Origin: Methylobacterium sp. Leaf118
Lineage (GTDB): Bacteria > Pseudomonadota > Alphaproteobacteria > Rhizobiales > Beijerinckiaceae
NCBI RefSeq assembly: GCF_920984675.1
Contig: NZ_CAKLBV010000020.1
Location: 1 to 64,000, forward strand
Direction: 5' to 3'
DNA: 64,000 bases
Of this stretch, positions 43,738-53,551 are shown one piece after another; positions within the stretch are counted from its first letter, which is position 1, and each line of letters starts with the position of its first letter. Made by a program: the position numbers and the translations under genes. Under the pieces are notes generated by a model. It was not told where the DNA came from, did not search any database, and saw only the letters and a program-made list of their open reading frames with translations.

Positions 43738-44859
43738 TCAGGTCGGCGGGGTCAGGCGCCCGAAAGCCGCCGGGTTGTGCAGGGCGGCCGTCAGGATCTG
43801 TGGCAGGTCGCCGACGGGGCGCGCCAGCGGCGGCAAGAAAGGCGGCAGCGGCGCGGCCGCCTGAGCCGAGCGCGGCCGCTCCAGCACCCGCTTGAGCGTC
43901 TCCGTCACCCGGATGCCGATCCCGAGGCCGGGCCAGGCGAAATCCGGATTGGTGCTGTGCCACGCGAACGGCACCACATGCTCCGTTCCCAGAACCGGGC
44001 GGGAATTGAGGGCGCCGAAGCCGTCGAACTGTCCCATCACGTCGATGACGTCGGCGAAGGGCAACGGCATCCCGATCTTGGCGCTGACCGTGACGATGCG
44101 CGTCGCCTCCGCCCGTTCTTGCGCCCGGGCCGCATCATCCGAGACGAGGGCGTAGAGCGCCTCCGACAGAACGAGGTTGCCCTTCGAGTGGCCGATCAGC
44201 AGACCGGCCGCGAAGGTGGGCGCCTTGAGCAGGGCGAGGACGGTCTGCGTGTCCCGGCTGGTCCGCGCCCAGGTCAGGCGGCTGCCCCGCTCGAGATCCG
44301 CCGCGAGGGCCCGGGAGGCGACGTCGAGATTCTCGAACAGGTGCCGCAGGCTGTTGAGCGCCCCGAAGAAGAAGAAGCCGCCCAGGGCCTCGGTCAGCAC
44401 GTCGGCGAGGCCGTAGCCCGAGACGACGGCCGCCACGGGCTGGCCCAGGGCATCCGCCACGTTGCGGGCGAAGGCCGCGGCGCCCACCGACGAGCTGCCC
44501 ACGCCGGCCACCGCCAGCGCGCCGACCGCGGTCCCGTCCCGGAGGAAGTCCTCGACGCTGCCGAAGTGCCGCAACGGTCCGGACCCGCTCGGCGGGACGA
44601 GGAGGATGTCGCCCTCGCGGACCGAGGCTTCGGCCAGCGCCTCGGCCTCGTCCGGGGTGACCCGGGCGATGTCGTAGAACACCGCGTCGAGGGCGGTGTT
44701 GCGGCTGTGGAAGGCCTCGAGCGCGAGGGTGCGCAGCGGATTCTTGATGAGCTTGGCCGGCAGAACCTTGACGCGTTCGGCCTGAACGGTCCCGAGGCTC
44801 GCCAGGGTTTGTGCGACGGGCGGAATCATCGTCCGGTTCTCCATGGTGCGCCGCAGCAT
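43738..44859 (-). CDS. lipase-like alpha/beta-hydrolase, uncharacterised
   Basis: A protein of about 373 residues. LLIGHSKGNLVLSEAL carries the G-x-S-x-G nucleophile elbow, with Lys after Ser as in some lipase-class-3-like proteins. The C-terminal region PFAWHSTNPDF may supply the His. No signal peptide. ATGs at 44859, 44844 and 44829 are all possible; 44859 has AGGGA 7 bases upstream. Enzyme activity is not proven and the substrate is unknown. Confidence 0.6.
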   Translation of the reverse strand: MLRRTMENRTMIPPVAQTLASLGTVQAERVKVLPAKLIKNPLRTLALEAFHSRNTALDAVFYDIARVTPDEAEALAEASVREGDILLVPPSGSGPLRHFGSVEDFLRDGTAVGALAVAGVGSSSVGAAAFARNVADALGQPVAAVVSGYGLADVLTEALGGFFFFGALNSLRHLFENLDVASRALAADLERGSRLTWARTSRDTQTVLALLKAPTFAAGLLIGHSKGNLVLSEALYALVSDDAARAQERAEATRIVTVSAKIGMPLPFADVIDVMGQFDGFGALNSRPVLGTEHVVPFAWHSTNPDFAWPGLGIGIRVTETLKRVLERPRSAQAAAPLPPFLPPLARPVGDLPQILTAALHNPAAFGRLTPPT

Positions 44860-45106
44860 GGCACGTCCCTGCAACCGGGAGAAAGCCGCCTCGATTTCAA
44901 ATTGTAACGAATGTCGTGCCGCCGGGCGGGCCGCGTCCCGGGGAGGCGGCTCGTGCCCGAGGCACCGGCATTGGGGTCGGCGGTCCTCGGCCGATGGTCT
45001 GGACCGCATGAACCGTCTGACCGGCGGGGAGCATCGGCCCGACGGAGGGACGCAGGCTCGCGATCAAGGTTGAGGCGTCACGGGATCCGAACCTTCGACC
45101 GGGCCT

Positions 45107-46510
45107 CTAATCCCGCCACTGGTCGAAGGCCGCCTGCATGGCGTTCGCGCCGGCATTGCCCTTCTCGAAGGTGAGAATCGCCCGCGTGCCGCTCGTGTAG
45201 GAGATCGGCAGATCGAACCAGTTCCGGTGCAGCATCAGGTCGGTGTTGCGATCGACATCGCTCTTCAGCGACGACAGGCCGATCAGGAACAGGTTTTCGC
45301 GGACGCGAACCGGCAGGCCCGAGACGGGCGCGCCGCGGCTCGATTCCTCCTCCTTGGGCTGGAGCAGGCCGATATTCTGGACGGCGCGCTTGGCGCCGGG
45401 ACCGTAATTGGTGAAGGCCAGCTCGATCGTGTGGGAGGCGGGCAGGGTCGTGTCCCGGTTCCGGCGCATGGTCATCGTCAAGGTGAGCCCGGCCTCCGGG
45501 TATTCGATGGTGGTGCGCAGGGCGTTCTGCAGGGGTTCGCCCTGCTGGCCGTTCACGGCTTCCAGCCGCCAGACGGCATGGCCGGTCACGGACGCCGGCG
45601 GGGAGCGCGGATCGGCGGTGTTCTCTTCGTAGAGCACGGCCCGCTGCGAGACCGTCACCTCCGGCTGCGTCGGCTGAGCCGGTGCCACGGTCCTCGGGCG
45701 TGCCTCGGACTCGCTGCGCTCGCCGCCGACCCGATCCGCGAACTTGGCGTCGGGCGCCTCGGGCGGGTTCTCCTGCGAGGTCGCCGCCGAGCGCTGAAGG
45801 TCGCCGGGTTGATCGCGCAGGAAGAAGGCCGCGACCGCGATCAGCGCGATCACGGCGGCGAGGACGCCCCCGACGAACAGGTTGCGCAGGAAGCGCGAGC
45901 GCTCCGCGGGCGGGGCCACTACGTCGATGCGGGGCCGCTGGCGGCCGTTGGCGGCCTCGCCGAGGGTCGCGTCCTCCCCCTCGGCGGGGGGCGGCGTGGG
46001 GGGGAGGGCGCCCGGTTCCTCGGGACGCGCGTCGCCCTCCGGCGATTCCCGGCCGTCCTCGGGTCGCGGGCGCCGGGGCGGCGGCACGAAGGGCTCCGCA
46101 TCGACCGGCGGTCCGGGCTCGGGCAGCATGTCATCCGGCAGCGAGGCCGGCGGCATGAACGGCTCGGGCGTGGGCGCCGCGGGCGGCGGCGCGGGGGGAG
46201 GCGGCGCAGGGGGGGGCGGGGCGACGGGGGGCTCGGGCTTGGCGATCGAGACCGCCGGGGTCGGCGGCTTCGCGGCCTCGGGTTCCGCGGCGGCCGGGGG
46301 TTCGCCGTACTCGGTCTCGAGGCGCTGGATCGCCTTATCGAGGGCCTTGCGCTCCAGCTCGATATCCGCTTCCGGAACCGGTGGGTCGAGGGAGCGCAGC
46401 TGCGCGATCAGGGCGCTGCGCGCCCGATCGTAGACCGCCTTGCGCAAGGCCGGCGTGCGGTCCGGCAGGGCGCCGAGCGCGCGCGCCAGCAACGGATAGT
46501 AGTCGGCCAT
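45107..46510 (-). CDS. Rhizobiales single-span membrane protein, hypothetical
   Basis: A 467-residue protein. The N-terminal domain (MADYYPLLARALGALPDRTP to ~90) is a conserved alphaproteobacterial start, followed by a Pro/Ala/Glu-rich linker (~95-205), one membrane span (LFVGGVLAAVIALIAVAAFF) and a periplasmic C-terminal domain (ALRTTIEYPEAGLTLTMTM). It lies just downstream of purA on the same strand. Role unknown. Confidence 0.8.
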   Translation of the reverse strand: MADYYPLLARALGALPDRTPALRKAVYDRARSALIAQLRSLDPPVPEADIELERKALDKAIQRLETEYGEPPAAAEPEAAKPPTPAVSIAKPEPPVAPPPPAPPPPAPPPAAPTPEPFMPPASLPDDMLPEPGPPVDAEPFVPPPRRPRPEDGRESPEGDARPEEPGALPPTPPPAEGEDATLGEAANGRQRPRIDVVAPPAERSRFLRNLFVGGVLAAVIALIAVAAFFLRDQPGDLQRSAATSQENPPEAPDAKFADRVGGERSESEARPRTVAPAQPTQPEVTVSQRAVLYEENTADPRSPPASVTGHAVWRLEAVNGQQGEPLQNALRTTIEYPEAGLTLTMTMRRNRDTTLPASHTIELAFTNYGPGAKRAVQNIGLLQPKEEESSRGAPVSGLPVRVRENLFLIGLSSLKSDVDRNTDLMLHRNWFDLPISYTSGTRAILTFEKGNAGANAMQAAFDQWRD

Positions 46511-46562
46511 CGTGCCCGATCCGCCTGTCCTGTCCGCCGGCTCTATCGGTCCATCCTGACGC

Positions 46563-47855
46563 TCAATCCTCGAAGGGGTTGTGCATCAGGATGGTGTCGT
46601 CGCGCTCGGGCGAGGTCGAGAGCAGCGCCACCGGTGCGCCGATCAGTTCCTCGATCCGACGGACATACTTGATCGCCTGGGCCGGCAGGTCTGCCCAGGA
46701 GCGGGCGCCTGCCGTGGTCCCCGACCAGCCGGGAATCGTCTCGTAGACCGGCACGGCGCGCTGCTGGGCGGCCTGGCTCGCCGGAAGATGGTCGAAGCGC
46801 TGCCCGTCGATGTCGTAGGCGGTGCAGACCCGGATCTCCTCGAAGCCGTCGAGCACGTCGAGCTTGGTCAGGGCGATGCCGTCGATGCCGGAGGTCTGCA
46901 CGGTCTGGCGCACGAGGCAGGCGTCGAACCAGCCGCAGCGGCGCTTGCGTCCCGTCACCGTGCCGAATTCGTGGCCGCGCTCGCCGATGCGCTGGCCGAT
47001 CGCGTCGTGCAGTTCGGTCGGGAACGGGCCCTCGCCGACGCGGGTGGTGTAGGCCTTGGCGATGCCGAGCACGTAGCCGATGGCGCGCGGGCCGAGCCCC
47101 GAGCCGGTCGCGGCCTGTCCCGCCACGGTGTTGGACGAGGTCACGAACGGGTAGGTGCCGTGATCGACGTCGAGCAGCGCGCCCTGCGCGCCCTCGAACA
47201 GGATGCGCTTGCCGCCCCGGCGCGCCTCGTCGAGCAGGTGCCAGACGGTGTCCTGATAGGGCAGCACCCGGTGGGCGATCGCGGTCAGTTCGTCGAGCAC
47301 CGCCTGTTCGGAGATCTCGGCCAGGCCGAAGCCGCGGCGCAGGGCGTTGTGGTGGGCGAGCAGCCGCTCGATCTTCGGCGGCAGGGTCTCGGGCTCGGCG
47401 AGGTCCATCACCCGGATGGCCCGGCGGCCGACCTTGTCCTCGTAGGCCGGTCCGATGCCGCGCTTGGTCGTGCCGATCTTGGTGCCCGGCGCCCCGTCCT
47501 CGCGCAGGGCGTCGAGCTCGCGGTGGAGCGAGAGGATCAGCGTGGCATTGTCGGCCACCCGGAGGTTCGCGCGGGAGATCGCGACGCCCTGGCCGGCGAG
47601 CCGGTCGATCTCGGAGGCCAGCGCGTAGGGATCGAGCACGACGCCGTTGCCGATGATGCCGAGCGTGCCCTCGCGGACCACGCCCGAGGGCAGCAGCGAC
47701 AGCTTGTAGACGGCGTTGCCGACCACCAGTGTATGGCCAGCGTTGTGGCCGCCCTGGAAGCGCACCACGATGTCGGCCTGCTCCGAGAGCCAGTCGACGA
47801 TCTTGCCCTTGCCCTCGTCACCCCACTGGGCGCCTACGACGACGACGTTCGCCAT
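46563..47855 (-). CDS. purA: adenylosuccinate synthetase
   Basis: A 430-residue GTP-dependent enzyme that joins IMP and aspartate on the way to [20 protein letters not shown] is the N-terminal P-loop, and [24 protein letters not shown] and [20 protein letters not shown] follow. The ATG at 47855 gives the standard start. Full length. The next step is catalysed by PurB at 50503-51810. Confidence 0.97.
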   Translation of the reverse strand: MANVVVVGAQWGDEGKGKIVDWLSEQADIVVRFQGGHNAGHTLVVGNAVYKLSLLPSGVVREGTLGIIGNGVVLDPYALASEIDRLAGQGVAISRANLRVADNATLILSLHRELDALREDGAPGTKIGTTKRGIGPAYEDKVGRRAIRVMDLAEPETLPPKIERLLAHHNALRRGFGLAEISEQAVLDELTAIAHRVLPYQDTVWHLLDEARRGGKRILFEGAQGALLDVDHGTYPFVTSSNTVAGQAATGSGLGPRAIGYVLGIAKAYTTRVGEGPFPTELHDAIGQRIGERGHEFGTVTGRKRRCGWFDACLVRQTVQTSGIDGIALTKLDVLDGFEEIRVCTAYDIDGQRFDHLPASQAAQQRAVPVYETIPGWSGTTAGARSWADLPAQAIKYVRRIEELIGAPVALLSTSPERDDTILMHNPFED

Positions 47856-47913
47856 GCGGTCTGACCTGTCTCGCAAACGCGGGCGCGGGCGCCAAGCGGT
47901 TGCGCCACGCGCG

Positions 47914-47936
47914 AAAACCCCGGCATTGCGCCGGGG
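47914..47936 (-). terminator. intrinsic terminator, minus strand
   Basis: CCCCGGC and GCCGGGG pair over a 5-base loop with TTTT on the minus strand. It separates purA from the small exported-protein gene upstream. Confidence 0.65.
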
Positions 47937-48047
47937 ATCGAGCATACGGGGCCTCTTCGGCGATCAGGACAGGTCCGTCAAGCGAAGCGGCCGTACCCGC
48001 TGGGGACGGTCCGCCGCGCGGGCCGCATGGCGTGCGGCCCGCTCGCC

Positions 48048-48365
48048 CTACCGGGCGTTGCTCGGCGGCGGAATCACCGGCGTCGAGTTCGGGCTCGGGT
48101 CCGGCGGGATCGTCTTGATCTCGGGGTCGACATCCGAGGGCGGCTTGATGACGCCGTCCGACTTCTGGAGCTTGTCGCTCAGGGTGCTGCCGGTGGTACC
48201 GCCCTCCGGCCGCACCTTCTCCGGTACCCGGTCGTTGGGGGCCGGCAGCTTGAGGTCGCTGTCCTGGCCGCGCTGGGGCACGGAGGGATCCTGAGCGAAC
48301 GCCACCGTGCCGGCGGAGGCCGTCAGCAGCGCAGCGGCCACAAGCATGGTCTTTCCAAACGTCAT
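48048..48365 (-). CDS. small exported protein under an EcfG-type promoter
   Basis: A 105-residue protein with a signal peptide (MLVAAALLTASAGTVAFAQ) and a mature part rich in Pro/Asp/Lys (KTIPPDPSPNSTPVIPPPS). The ATG at 48365 or 48368 is the start. A perfect EcfG promoter lies 29 bp upstream, so general-stress control is likely. No family is recognised. Confidence 0.7.
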   Translation of the reverse strand: MTFGKTMLVAAALLTASAGTVAFAQDPSVPQRGQDSDLKLPAPNDRVPEKVRPEGGTTGSTLSDKLQKSDGVIKPPSDVDPEIKTIPPDPSPNSTPVIPPPSNAR

Positions 48366-48393
48366 CATATCCTCGGTCGGTCCTTCCCCAACC

Positions 48394-48419
48394 AACGGGC
48401 GCCAGCGGCTTCGCGTTCC
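48394..48419 (-). promoter_or_regulatory. EcfG general-stress promoter
   Basis: On the minus strand GGAAC (48419-48415) and CGTT (48397-48394) are separated by exactly 17 bases, matching the alphaproteobacterial sigma-EcfG consensus. The -10 end is 29 bp from the start codon. Confidence 0.7.
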
Positions 48420-48586
48420 TGTCAGGCCGCGGGTCGAGCTCCGATGCGCCTCGCTCTCGTAGGAAGTGAGGGGGCCTCACGACCGTTCGTCTCCCGCCCA
48501 CGGCCCTATCTCGGCTGGATTCAGCGGCCGCCCAAAGCCGGGCCCTGGGTGGAACAGGCCTCATGGGCCTCTCGCATCGGGTGCCG

Positions 48587-49447
48587 CTACCGGGCCCGAG
48601 CCCCCTCGGCGAAGGCGAAGTAGAGCTCGCGCAGGCGCCGCGCCACCGGACCGGGCCGGCCGTCGCCGAGGATCGTCCCGTCGATCTCCACCACCGGCAT
48701 CACGAAGGCCGAGGCCGAGGTGTAGAAGGCTTCCGCCGCCTCGGGCAGTTCGTGGGCCCCGATGGTCCGCTCCTCGAACGTGATCCCGGTCTCCTCGGCC
48801 AGCGCCAGCACGGCGGCGCGGGTGATGCCGGGCAGGAGCGCGTGCGAGAGCGGGCGCGTCACCAGCGCGCCGGCCTTCGTCACGATGAAGACCGATGAGG
48901 ACGAGCCCTCCGTCACCACGCCGTCCTCGATCATGAAGGCTTCCGCCGCGCCGGCCTCCGCCGCCTGCTGCTTGGCGATGACCTGCGCGAGCAGGGCGAC
49001 CGATTTGATGTCCCGCCGCTTCCAGCGCAGGTCCGGCACGGTGATCGCCCTGGCGCCGGTCTCGGCCAGCGGGTTGGCGAGGATGCTCTTCGCCTGGGTG
49101 AACATCACCACGGTCGGCGCGACATCGCCTTTCGGGAAGGAGAAATCGCGCTCGGCCACGCCCCGCGTCACCTGGATGTAGACGAGCCCCTCGGTCAGAC
49201 CGTTGCGCTCCGCCAACTCCGTCTCCAGCCGCTCCCACGCCTCGGCCGTGTGGGGATTGGGGATGCCGATCTCGGCGAGCGAGCGGTCGAGACGGGCGAG
49301 ATGGGCCGCGTTGTCGACGAGCCGCCCGTGCAGCACCGCCGCGACCTCGTAGATCCCGTCGGCGAACAGGAAGCCGCGGTCCATCACCGGCACGCGGGCC
49401 TCGTCGAGGGGGAGAAAACGGCCGTTCAGGTAGGCGGTGCGGGACAT
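48587..49447 (-). CDS. dat: D-amino-acid transaminase (fold-type IV PLP enzyme)
   Basis: A 286-residue class IV aminotransferase. AYLNGRFLPLDEARVPVMDRGFLFADGIYEV is the typical opening, DLRWKRRDIKSVALL carries the PLP-Lys, and MIEDGVVTEGSSSSVFIV follows. The spacing fits D-alanine transaminases better than branched-chain ones, so it may supply D-amino acids. The ATG at 49447 fits the family start. Confidence 0.85.
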   Translation of the reverse strand: MSRTAYLNGRFLPLDEARVPVMDRGFLFADGIYEVAAVLHGRLVDNAAHLARLDRSLAEIGIPNPHTAEAWERLETELAERNGLTEGLVYIQVTRGVAERDFSFPKGDVAPTVVMFTQAKSILANPLAETGARAITVPDLRWKRRDIKSVALLAQVIAKQQAAEAGAAEAFMIEDGVVTEGSSSSVFIVTKAGALVTRPLSHALLPGITRAAVLALAEETGITFEERTIGAHELPEAAEAFYTSASAFVMPVVEIDGTILGDGRPGPVARRLRELYFAFAEGARAR

Positions 49448-49776
49448 GGGATCGGGACGCTGGTTCCGGCGTGGGGGTCGGCTGTCACCCCTGCGACAAG
49501 CAGGTTTCGTGCGCAAGCATGTCCACGCCCGGGCAAGTCTGCGGTGCCGGTCTCCGATGCCGTGGCCGGAGAGGGCCCGGGCGGGGCGGGCGCCTTCAGG
49601 ACCAACACCCGGACTCGTGTCGGACGCGCGCGCCCCGAACCGGCACGGTCCCACTCGGGTCGATCCCGTTCATGTGGGATTTCTTTCAGTCAGTGTGCTT
49701 TGCGTATTGCGACTCGCTCTTGACTGATCCAATCTTGTGCAGATTGAGCTTGTCGGTATGGAGAGATTGCGCTGCG
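49448..49776. other. stretch between dat and the membrane protein gene
   Basis: Nothing coding is supported. The right third (49,690-49,776) is AT-rich compared with the rest and should hold the promoter of the membrane-protein gene. Confidence 0.45.
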
Positions 49777-50373
49777 ATGGAACATGATTTGAATTTGTAT
49801 AAAGAGTATAGAGATTACATCAAGCATGAAGATACGTTGATCAACCAGAGGCTCGCCTGGGCCCTGACGGTGCAGGGGTTTCTTTTTGCGGCCTATGCGT
49901 TGGTCCTGAACAAGATGATCGAGATCGAACGATGCACGGAAACCGGTGGCCGGATACCGATCCTGGCCCCGTTGCACAACCAAGCCGGCCTCTTCCTCGT
50001 CCTTCTCTGCGTCATCGGCGTGACGATCTGTGTCTGTGCCTACGGCTCGATCCGGGCGGCGGAGAGCGCCGTCAGCGCCGTGAAGGCGACGTTCGAGCGG
50101 ATGCGGCCGGCCTCCGCGGAGGGGGACCGCTTCTTCTACTGTTTCGATCACCCGTCGCCCGCGCGGCTTCCGCGGCTGACAGGGGGCGGCACCTTGTTCG
50201 GGGAGGTGAGGGGGCGGCGGCTCGCCTCCGCCATCCCTGCGGTGCTCGGATTGGTCTGGACACTTTCACTCGGCGCAACCGGTTACGCCGTCCTCAAGCC
50301 CATGGCATGTGAGGCCGGCGAGGCGCCGCCTTCGCCGGCGAGCGCTCCCTCCTACCCCAAGCCGAGGGGCTGA
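49777..50373 (+). CDS. three-span membrane protein, RipA-like, hypothetical
   Basis: A 198-residue protein from the ATG at 49777. EYRDYIKHEDTLINQRLAWALTVQGFLFAAYAL is followed by two more membrane segments (LFLVLLCVIGVTICVCAYG, and IPAVLGLVWTLSLGATGYAV). The HEDxLINxRLxW start is shared by a family of small oligomeric bacterial membrane proteins (recalled). Its 5' end is AT-rich compared with its neighbours, which suggests acquisition. Confidence 0.6.
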   Translation: MEHDLNLYKEYRDYIKHEDTLINQRLAWALTVQGFLFAAYALVLNKMIEIERCTETGGRIPILAPLHNQAGLFLVLLCVIGVTICVCAYGSIRAAESAVSAVKATFERMRPASAEGDRFFYCFDHPSPARLPRLTGGGTLFGEVRGRRLASAIPAVLGLVWTLSLGATGYAVLKPMACEAGEAPPSPASAPSYPKPRG

Positions 50374-50502
50374 GCGCCGCGAACCCGCGTCCGCAGCCCG
50401 GTCTCACGGCGCGGCCTGCGACCGGGCTCCGAGGCAGCCTCGGTCTGCCCCACGAGCAGCGCTGCGCCCGACCGGCACGGCGCCAGGCACAAGGTCCGGC
50501 GC

Positions 50503-51810
50503 TCAGGCGGCGCCGAACACCCGCGAAAAAATCGTGTCGACGTGCTTGAGGTGGTAGCCGAGATCGAAGCATTCCTCGATCTGCTGCGGTTTCAGGACGG
50601 CGGTCACTTCGGGATCGGCCTTCAGCAAGGTCAAGAAGTCGCCCTCGCCGCGCCAGACCGGCATCGCGTTGCGCTGGACCAGCCGGTAGGAATCCTCCCG
50701 CGAGACGCCGCCCTGGGTCAACGCCAGCAGCACCCGCTGCGAGTGGACGAGGCCGCCGAGCCGGTCGAGATTCTTCTGCATCTGCTCGGGGTAGATCAGC
50801 AGCTTGTCGATGACGCCGGTGAGCCGGGCCAGGGCGAAGTCGAGGGTCACGGTGGCGTCGGGGCCGATCATCCGCTCGACCGAGGAATGCGAGATGTCCC
50901 GCTCGTGCCAGAGCGCGACATTCTCGAGCGACGGGGTGACGTAGCCGCGCACCATCCGGGCGAGACCGGTGATGTTCTCGGTGAGCACCGGGTTGCGCTT
51001 GTGCGGCATCGCCGAGGAGCCCTTCTGCCCCTCCGAGAAGAATTCCTCCGCTTCCAGGACCTCCGTGCGCTGGAGATGGCGCACCTCCGTGGCGAGGCGC
51101 TCCATCGAGCTGGCGATCACGCCGAGGGTCGCGAAAAACATGGCGTGGCGGTCGCGCGGGATCACCTGGGTCGAGACCGGCTCCGGCTGGAGGCCCATCT
51201 GTTCGGCGACGTATTCCTCCACCCGCGGGTCGATATTGGCGAAGGTGCCGACCGCCCCCGAGATGGCGCAGGTCGCGACTTCCTTGCGCGCCGCGACCAG
51301 CCGCTCCCGGGCGCGGGAGAATTCCGCATAGGCCTGGGCGAGCTTGAGGCCGAAGGTGACGGGCTCGGCGTGGATGCCGTGCGAGCGGCCGATGGTCGGG
51401 GTCAGCTTGTGCTCGAAGGCGCGCCGCTTGAGCGCGGCGAGCAGGGCGTCGAGATCCTTGAGGAGGATGTCGGCGGCCTGGGTCAGCTGCACGTTGAGGC
51501 AGGTGTCCAGCACGTCCGACGAGGTCATGCCCTGGTGGACGAAGCGCGCTTCCGGGCCGACGATCTCGGCCAGATGCGTCAGGAAGGCGATGACGTCGTG
51601 CTTCGTCACCGCCTCGATCGCGTCGATGCGGGCGACGTCGAACACGGCGTCGCGGCCCTTTTCCCAGACCTTGTCGGCGGCCTCCTTCGGCACGACGCCG
51701 ATCTGGGCCAGCGCCGTGGTGGCGTGCGCCTCGATCTCGAACCAGATCCGGAAGCGGCTCTCCGGCGACCAGATCGCGGTCATCTCAGGGCGGGAGTAGC
51801 GGGGGATCAT
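50503..51810 (-). CDS. purB: adenylosuccinate lyase
   Basis: A 435-residue member of the fumarase/aspartase superfamily. Its signature GSSAMPHKRNP, the flexible catalytic loop, is near residue 265. VTKHDVIAFLTHLAE and GMTSSDVLDTCLNVQL are also present. The ATG at 51810 is the standard start. It works in purine synthesis after PurA and in the earlier SAICAR step. Confidence 0.97.
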   Translation of the reverse strand: MIPRYSRPEMTAIWSPESRFRIWFEIEAHATTALAQIGVVPKEAADKVWEKGRDAVFDVARIDAIEAVTKHDVIAFLTHLAEIVGPEARFVHQGMTSSDVLDTCLNVQLTQAADILLKDLDALLAALKRRAFEHKLTPTIGRSHGIHAEPVTFGLKLAQAYAEFSRARERLVAARKEVATCAISGAVGTFANIDPRVEEYVAEQMGLQPEPVSTQVIPRDRHAMFFATLGVIASSMERLATEVRHLQRTEVLEAEEFFSEGQKGSSAMPHKRNPVLTENITGLARMVRGYVTPSLENVALWHERDISHSSVERMIGPDATVTLDFALARLTGVIDKLLIYPEQMQKNLDRLGGLVHSQRVLLALTQGGVSREDSYRLVQRNAMPVWRGEGDFLTLLKADPEVTAVLKPQQIEECFDLGYHLKHVDTIFSRVFGAA

Positions 51811-51946
51811 CGGCGGGCCGGCTCCAGTGGGACGGACCGAGCCATATACGGAAGCCGGGCGCCGCGCGCTACGGTGCGGGCGGCATGTCCGGCCCCCGCG
51901 CCGAACGCCGTCCAGCGGCAGGGGCACGCAGGAAGTGCATGAGCGC

Positions 51947-51979
51947 GGATACGGGCCCCGGCGGTCGGGGCCCGTATCC
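51947..51979. terminator. 13-bp perfect hairpin after the CsbD gene
   Basis: GGATACGGGCCCC (51947-51959) pairs with 51967-51979 over 7 bases, 3 bp past the CsbD stop. No T-run, but strong enough to separate it from purB. Confidence 0.6.
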
Positions 51980-51982
51980 GGA

Positions 51983-52270
51983 CTACTTGTCGAGGGCGTT
52001 CTCGACGGTGTCCTTGGCCCGGCCGCGATCATGCTGCGCCTCGCCCTTCAGCTTCTGGGCGCGGCCCTCCGCCTTCAGGGACTCGTCCTCGGTCAGGTTG
52101 CCGACGCCGCGCTTGGCGCTGCCGACCGCCTCGTTGGTGAGGCCCTTGAGCCGGTCGACCGCGCCCGCCGTCGTCGGGGTGTCGTCGGCCAGCGCCGGAG
52201 CTGCGGCCACGAGGGTGAGGCCGAGGAGGGCGCCGCGAAGCGCCGTCATGCGGGAGCGGTCCATTGTCAT
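51983..52270 (-). CDS. exported CsbD-family stress protein
   Basis: A 95-residue protein with a signal peptide (ALRGALLGLTLVAAAPALA) followed by a CsbD fold (AVDRLKGLTNEAVGSAKRGVG, AEGRAQKLKGEAQHD). CsbD proteins are abundant in general stress responses. Exported versions are less common. It heads a leftward run of eight similar small genes. Confidence 0.8.
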   Translation of the reverse strand: MTMDRSRMTALRGALLGLTLVAAAPALADDTPTTAGAVDRLKGLTNEAVGSAKRGVGNLTEDESLKAEGRAQKLKGEAQHDRGRAKDTVENALDK

Positions 52271-52328
52271 CCTCCTGTGGAGATTGGGATGGTGAGGGAG
52301 CGGGGCGCGGCGGGGCGAGCCCGCCCGC

Positions 52329-52757
52329 TCACTTCTTCGGCTCGGAGCCGAGATACACGTATTCCGGCGCGGCCCGCAGCTGGTCCTTATCGGTCTCGAT
52401 GACCGCGTCGAGGCCGCCGCCGTCCTTGCGGGCGAGCGTCAGGGTCTCGGGCGCGACGGCGACGTATTTCGCGTTGAGGCCGAGGAAGCCGCCGACGCTG
52501 ACGACGTAGGATTTCACCGACCGCTTCTCGTCGAACACCACGTCGGCGACCGAGCCGATGGACTCGTTGGCGCCGTTGCGGATGCTCAGCCCGATCAGCT
52601 TCGAAGCGACCACGTCCTCCGGCGCCTGGGCGACGAATTTCGCCCGCAGGTCGTCGTTCAGCGTCGCCGGCGCGGCGGCAATGGGCGCAGGCTCCTGGGC
52701 CAGGGCCGGCGCGCTTGCCAGAAGCAGGGCGGCGCAGAACAGCGGGCGAAGCATCAT
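52329..52757 (-). CDS. exported PRC-barrel domain protein
   Basis: A 142-residue protein from the ATG at 52757, with a signal peptide (LFCAALLLASAPALAQ) and a PRC-barrel (VASKLIGLSIRNGANESIGSV, VVFDEKRSVKSYVVSVGGFLG). PRC-barrel proteins are often found beside CsbD genes in soil bacteria and are thought to work in the envelope. Function unproven. Confidence 0.8.
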   Translation of the reverse strand: MMLRPLFCAALLLASAPALAQEPAPIAAAPATLNDDLRAKFVAQAPEDVVASKLIGLSIRNGANESIGSVADVVFDEKRSVKSYVVSVGGFLGLNAKYVAVAPETLTLARKDGGGLDAVIETDKDQLRAAPEYVYLGSEPKK

Positions 52758-52857
52758 GGGGTCGGGATCCTCGTTCGGAATGGCGTGGCGGGAAGGGGGC
52801 AGCACGGGAAGGGGCAGTAAGGCGTGCGGGCCGGACGGTGCGCCCGGCCCGAGACGA

Positions 52858-53343
52858 TCAGGCCGGCAGGCGGCCGTCCGGGGTGTAGCGGTCGATGGCC
52901 GAGGGCAGGTCGCGGGAGAGCCGGGCGAGCAGCTCCGAGCGGCTCAGGCCCGTCTGCTGCGCGAGATGATCGAGCGTCTCGGGGCCGATGACGCGCTCCA
53001 GATCGGCCGCCGGGAGATCACGGTTGGCGCCGGATCCGACCCAGGACTGGGCCGCCTCGCCGTGGCCGCCCTTGGTGAAATGCTCCACGAGTTCGCTCAG
53101 CCCGCTGGCGATCAGGCCGCCGACACCGGCCGCGCCGACACCGCCGAGCAGGTTCGACAGGTTGCCGAGCCCGCCCGAACCCGCGGTGCCGGAGGCCGTG
53201 TTCGGCACCGGCGGGACCGGCGAATGGCCGACCTGCGGGGCGTCATGCCCCTTCAGGAACTCCGCGATCTTGTCCCGGTTCTGGTAGCCGGCGACCGCCA
53301 GCAGGCCCAGCAGGGCGGTCATCGAGGGATAACCCTTGCTCAT
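52858..53343 (-). CDS. YidB family protein (DUF937-like)
   Basis: A 161-residue protein ending in the YidB pattern: [19 protein letters not shown], then [21 protein letters not shown] and [12 protein letters not shown] Gly-rich hydrophobic middle ([17 protein letters not shown]) may lie in or on the membrane. Family function unknown. Confidence 0.85.
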   Translation of the reverse strand: MSKGYPSMTALLGLLAVAGYQNRDKIAEFLKGHDAPQVGHSPVPPVPNTASGTAGSGGLGNLSNLLGGVGAAGVGGLIASGLSELVEHFTKGGHGEAAQSWVGSGANRDLPAADLERVIGPETLDHLAQQTGLSRSELLARLSRDLPSAIDRYTPDGRLPA

Positions 53344-53422
53344 GGCGTGGTCCTCTTCGTTGGATGGGGGCGGGCGGCGCGACGGATCGGGGCGTCCGAT
53401 CCTGCCGTGCGAGAGCGGGGGG

Positions 53423-53527
53423 TCAGTAACGGCGGGGCGGTGGGGCCGCGGTCCGGCCGGTGAGGCGGCGGCTGACGAAGGCGATCAGGCGCGGCAGCAC
53501 CAACGCGGTGAGAAGCTTGCGGATCAT
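53423..53527 (-). CDS. possible 34-residue cationic small protein
   Basis: ATG 53527 to TGA 53423. It is amphipathic and very basic ([20 protein letters not shown] at its start), and a GGGAGA site lies 6 bases upstream. It lies between the YidB and the membrane-anchored CsbD-like genes. Because it is so short, only the ribosome-binding site and hydrophobic pattern support it. Confidence 0.4.
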   Translation of the reverse strand: MIRKLLTALVLPRLIAFVSRRLTGRTAAPPPRRY

Positions 53528-53551
53528 TCGGGTCTCCCGAGTTGAAGGGCG

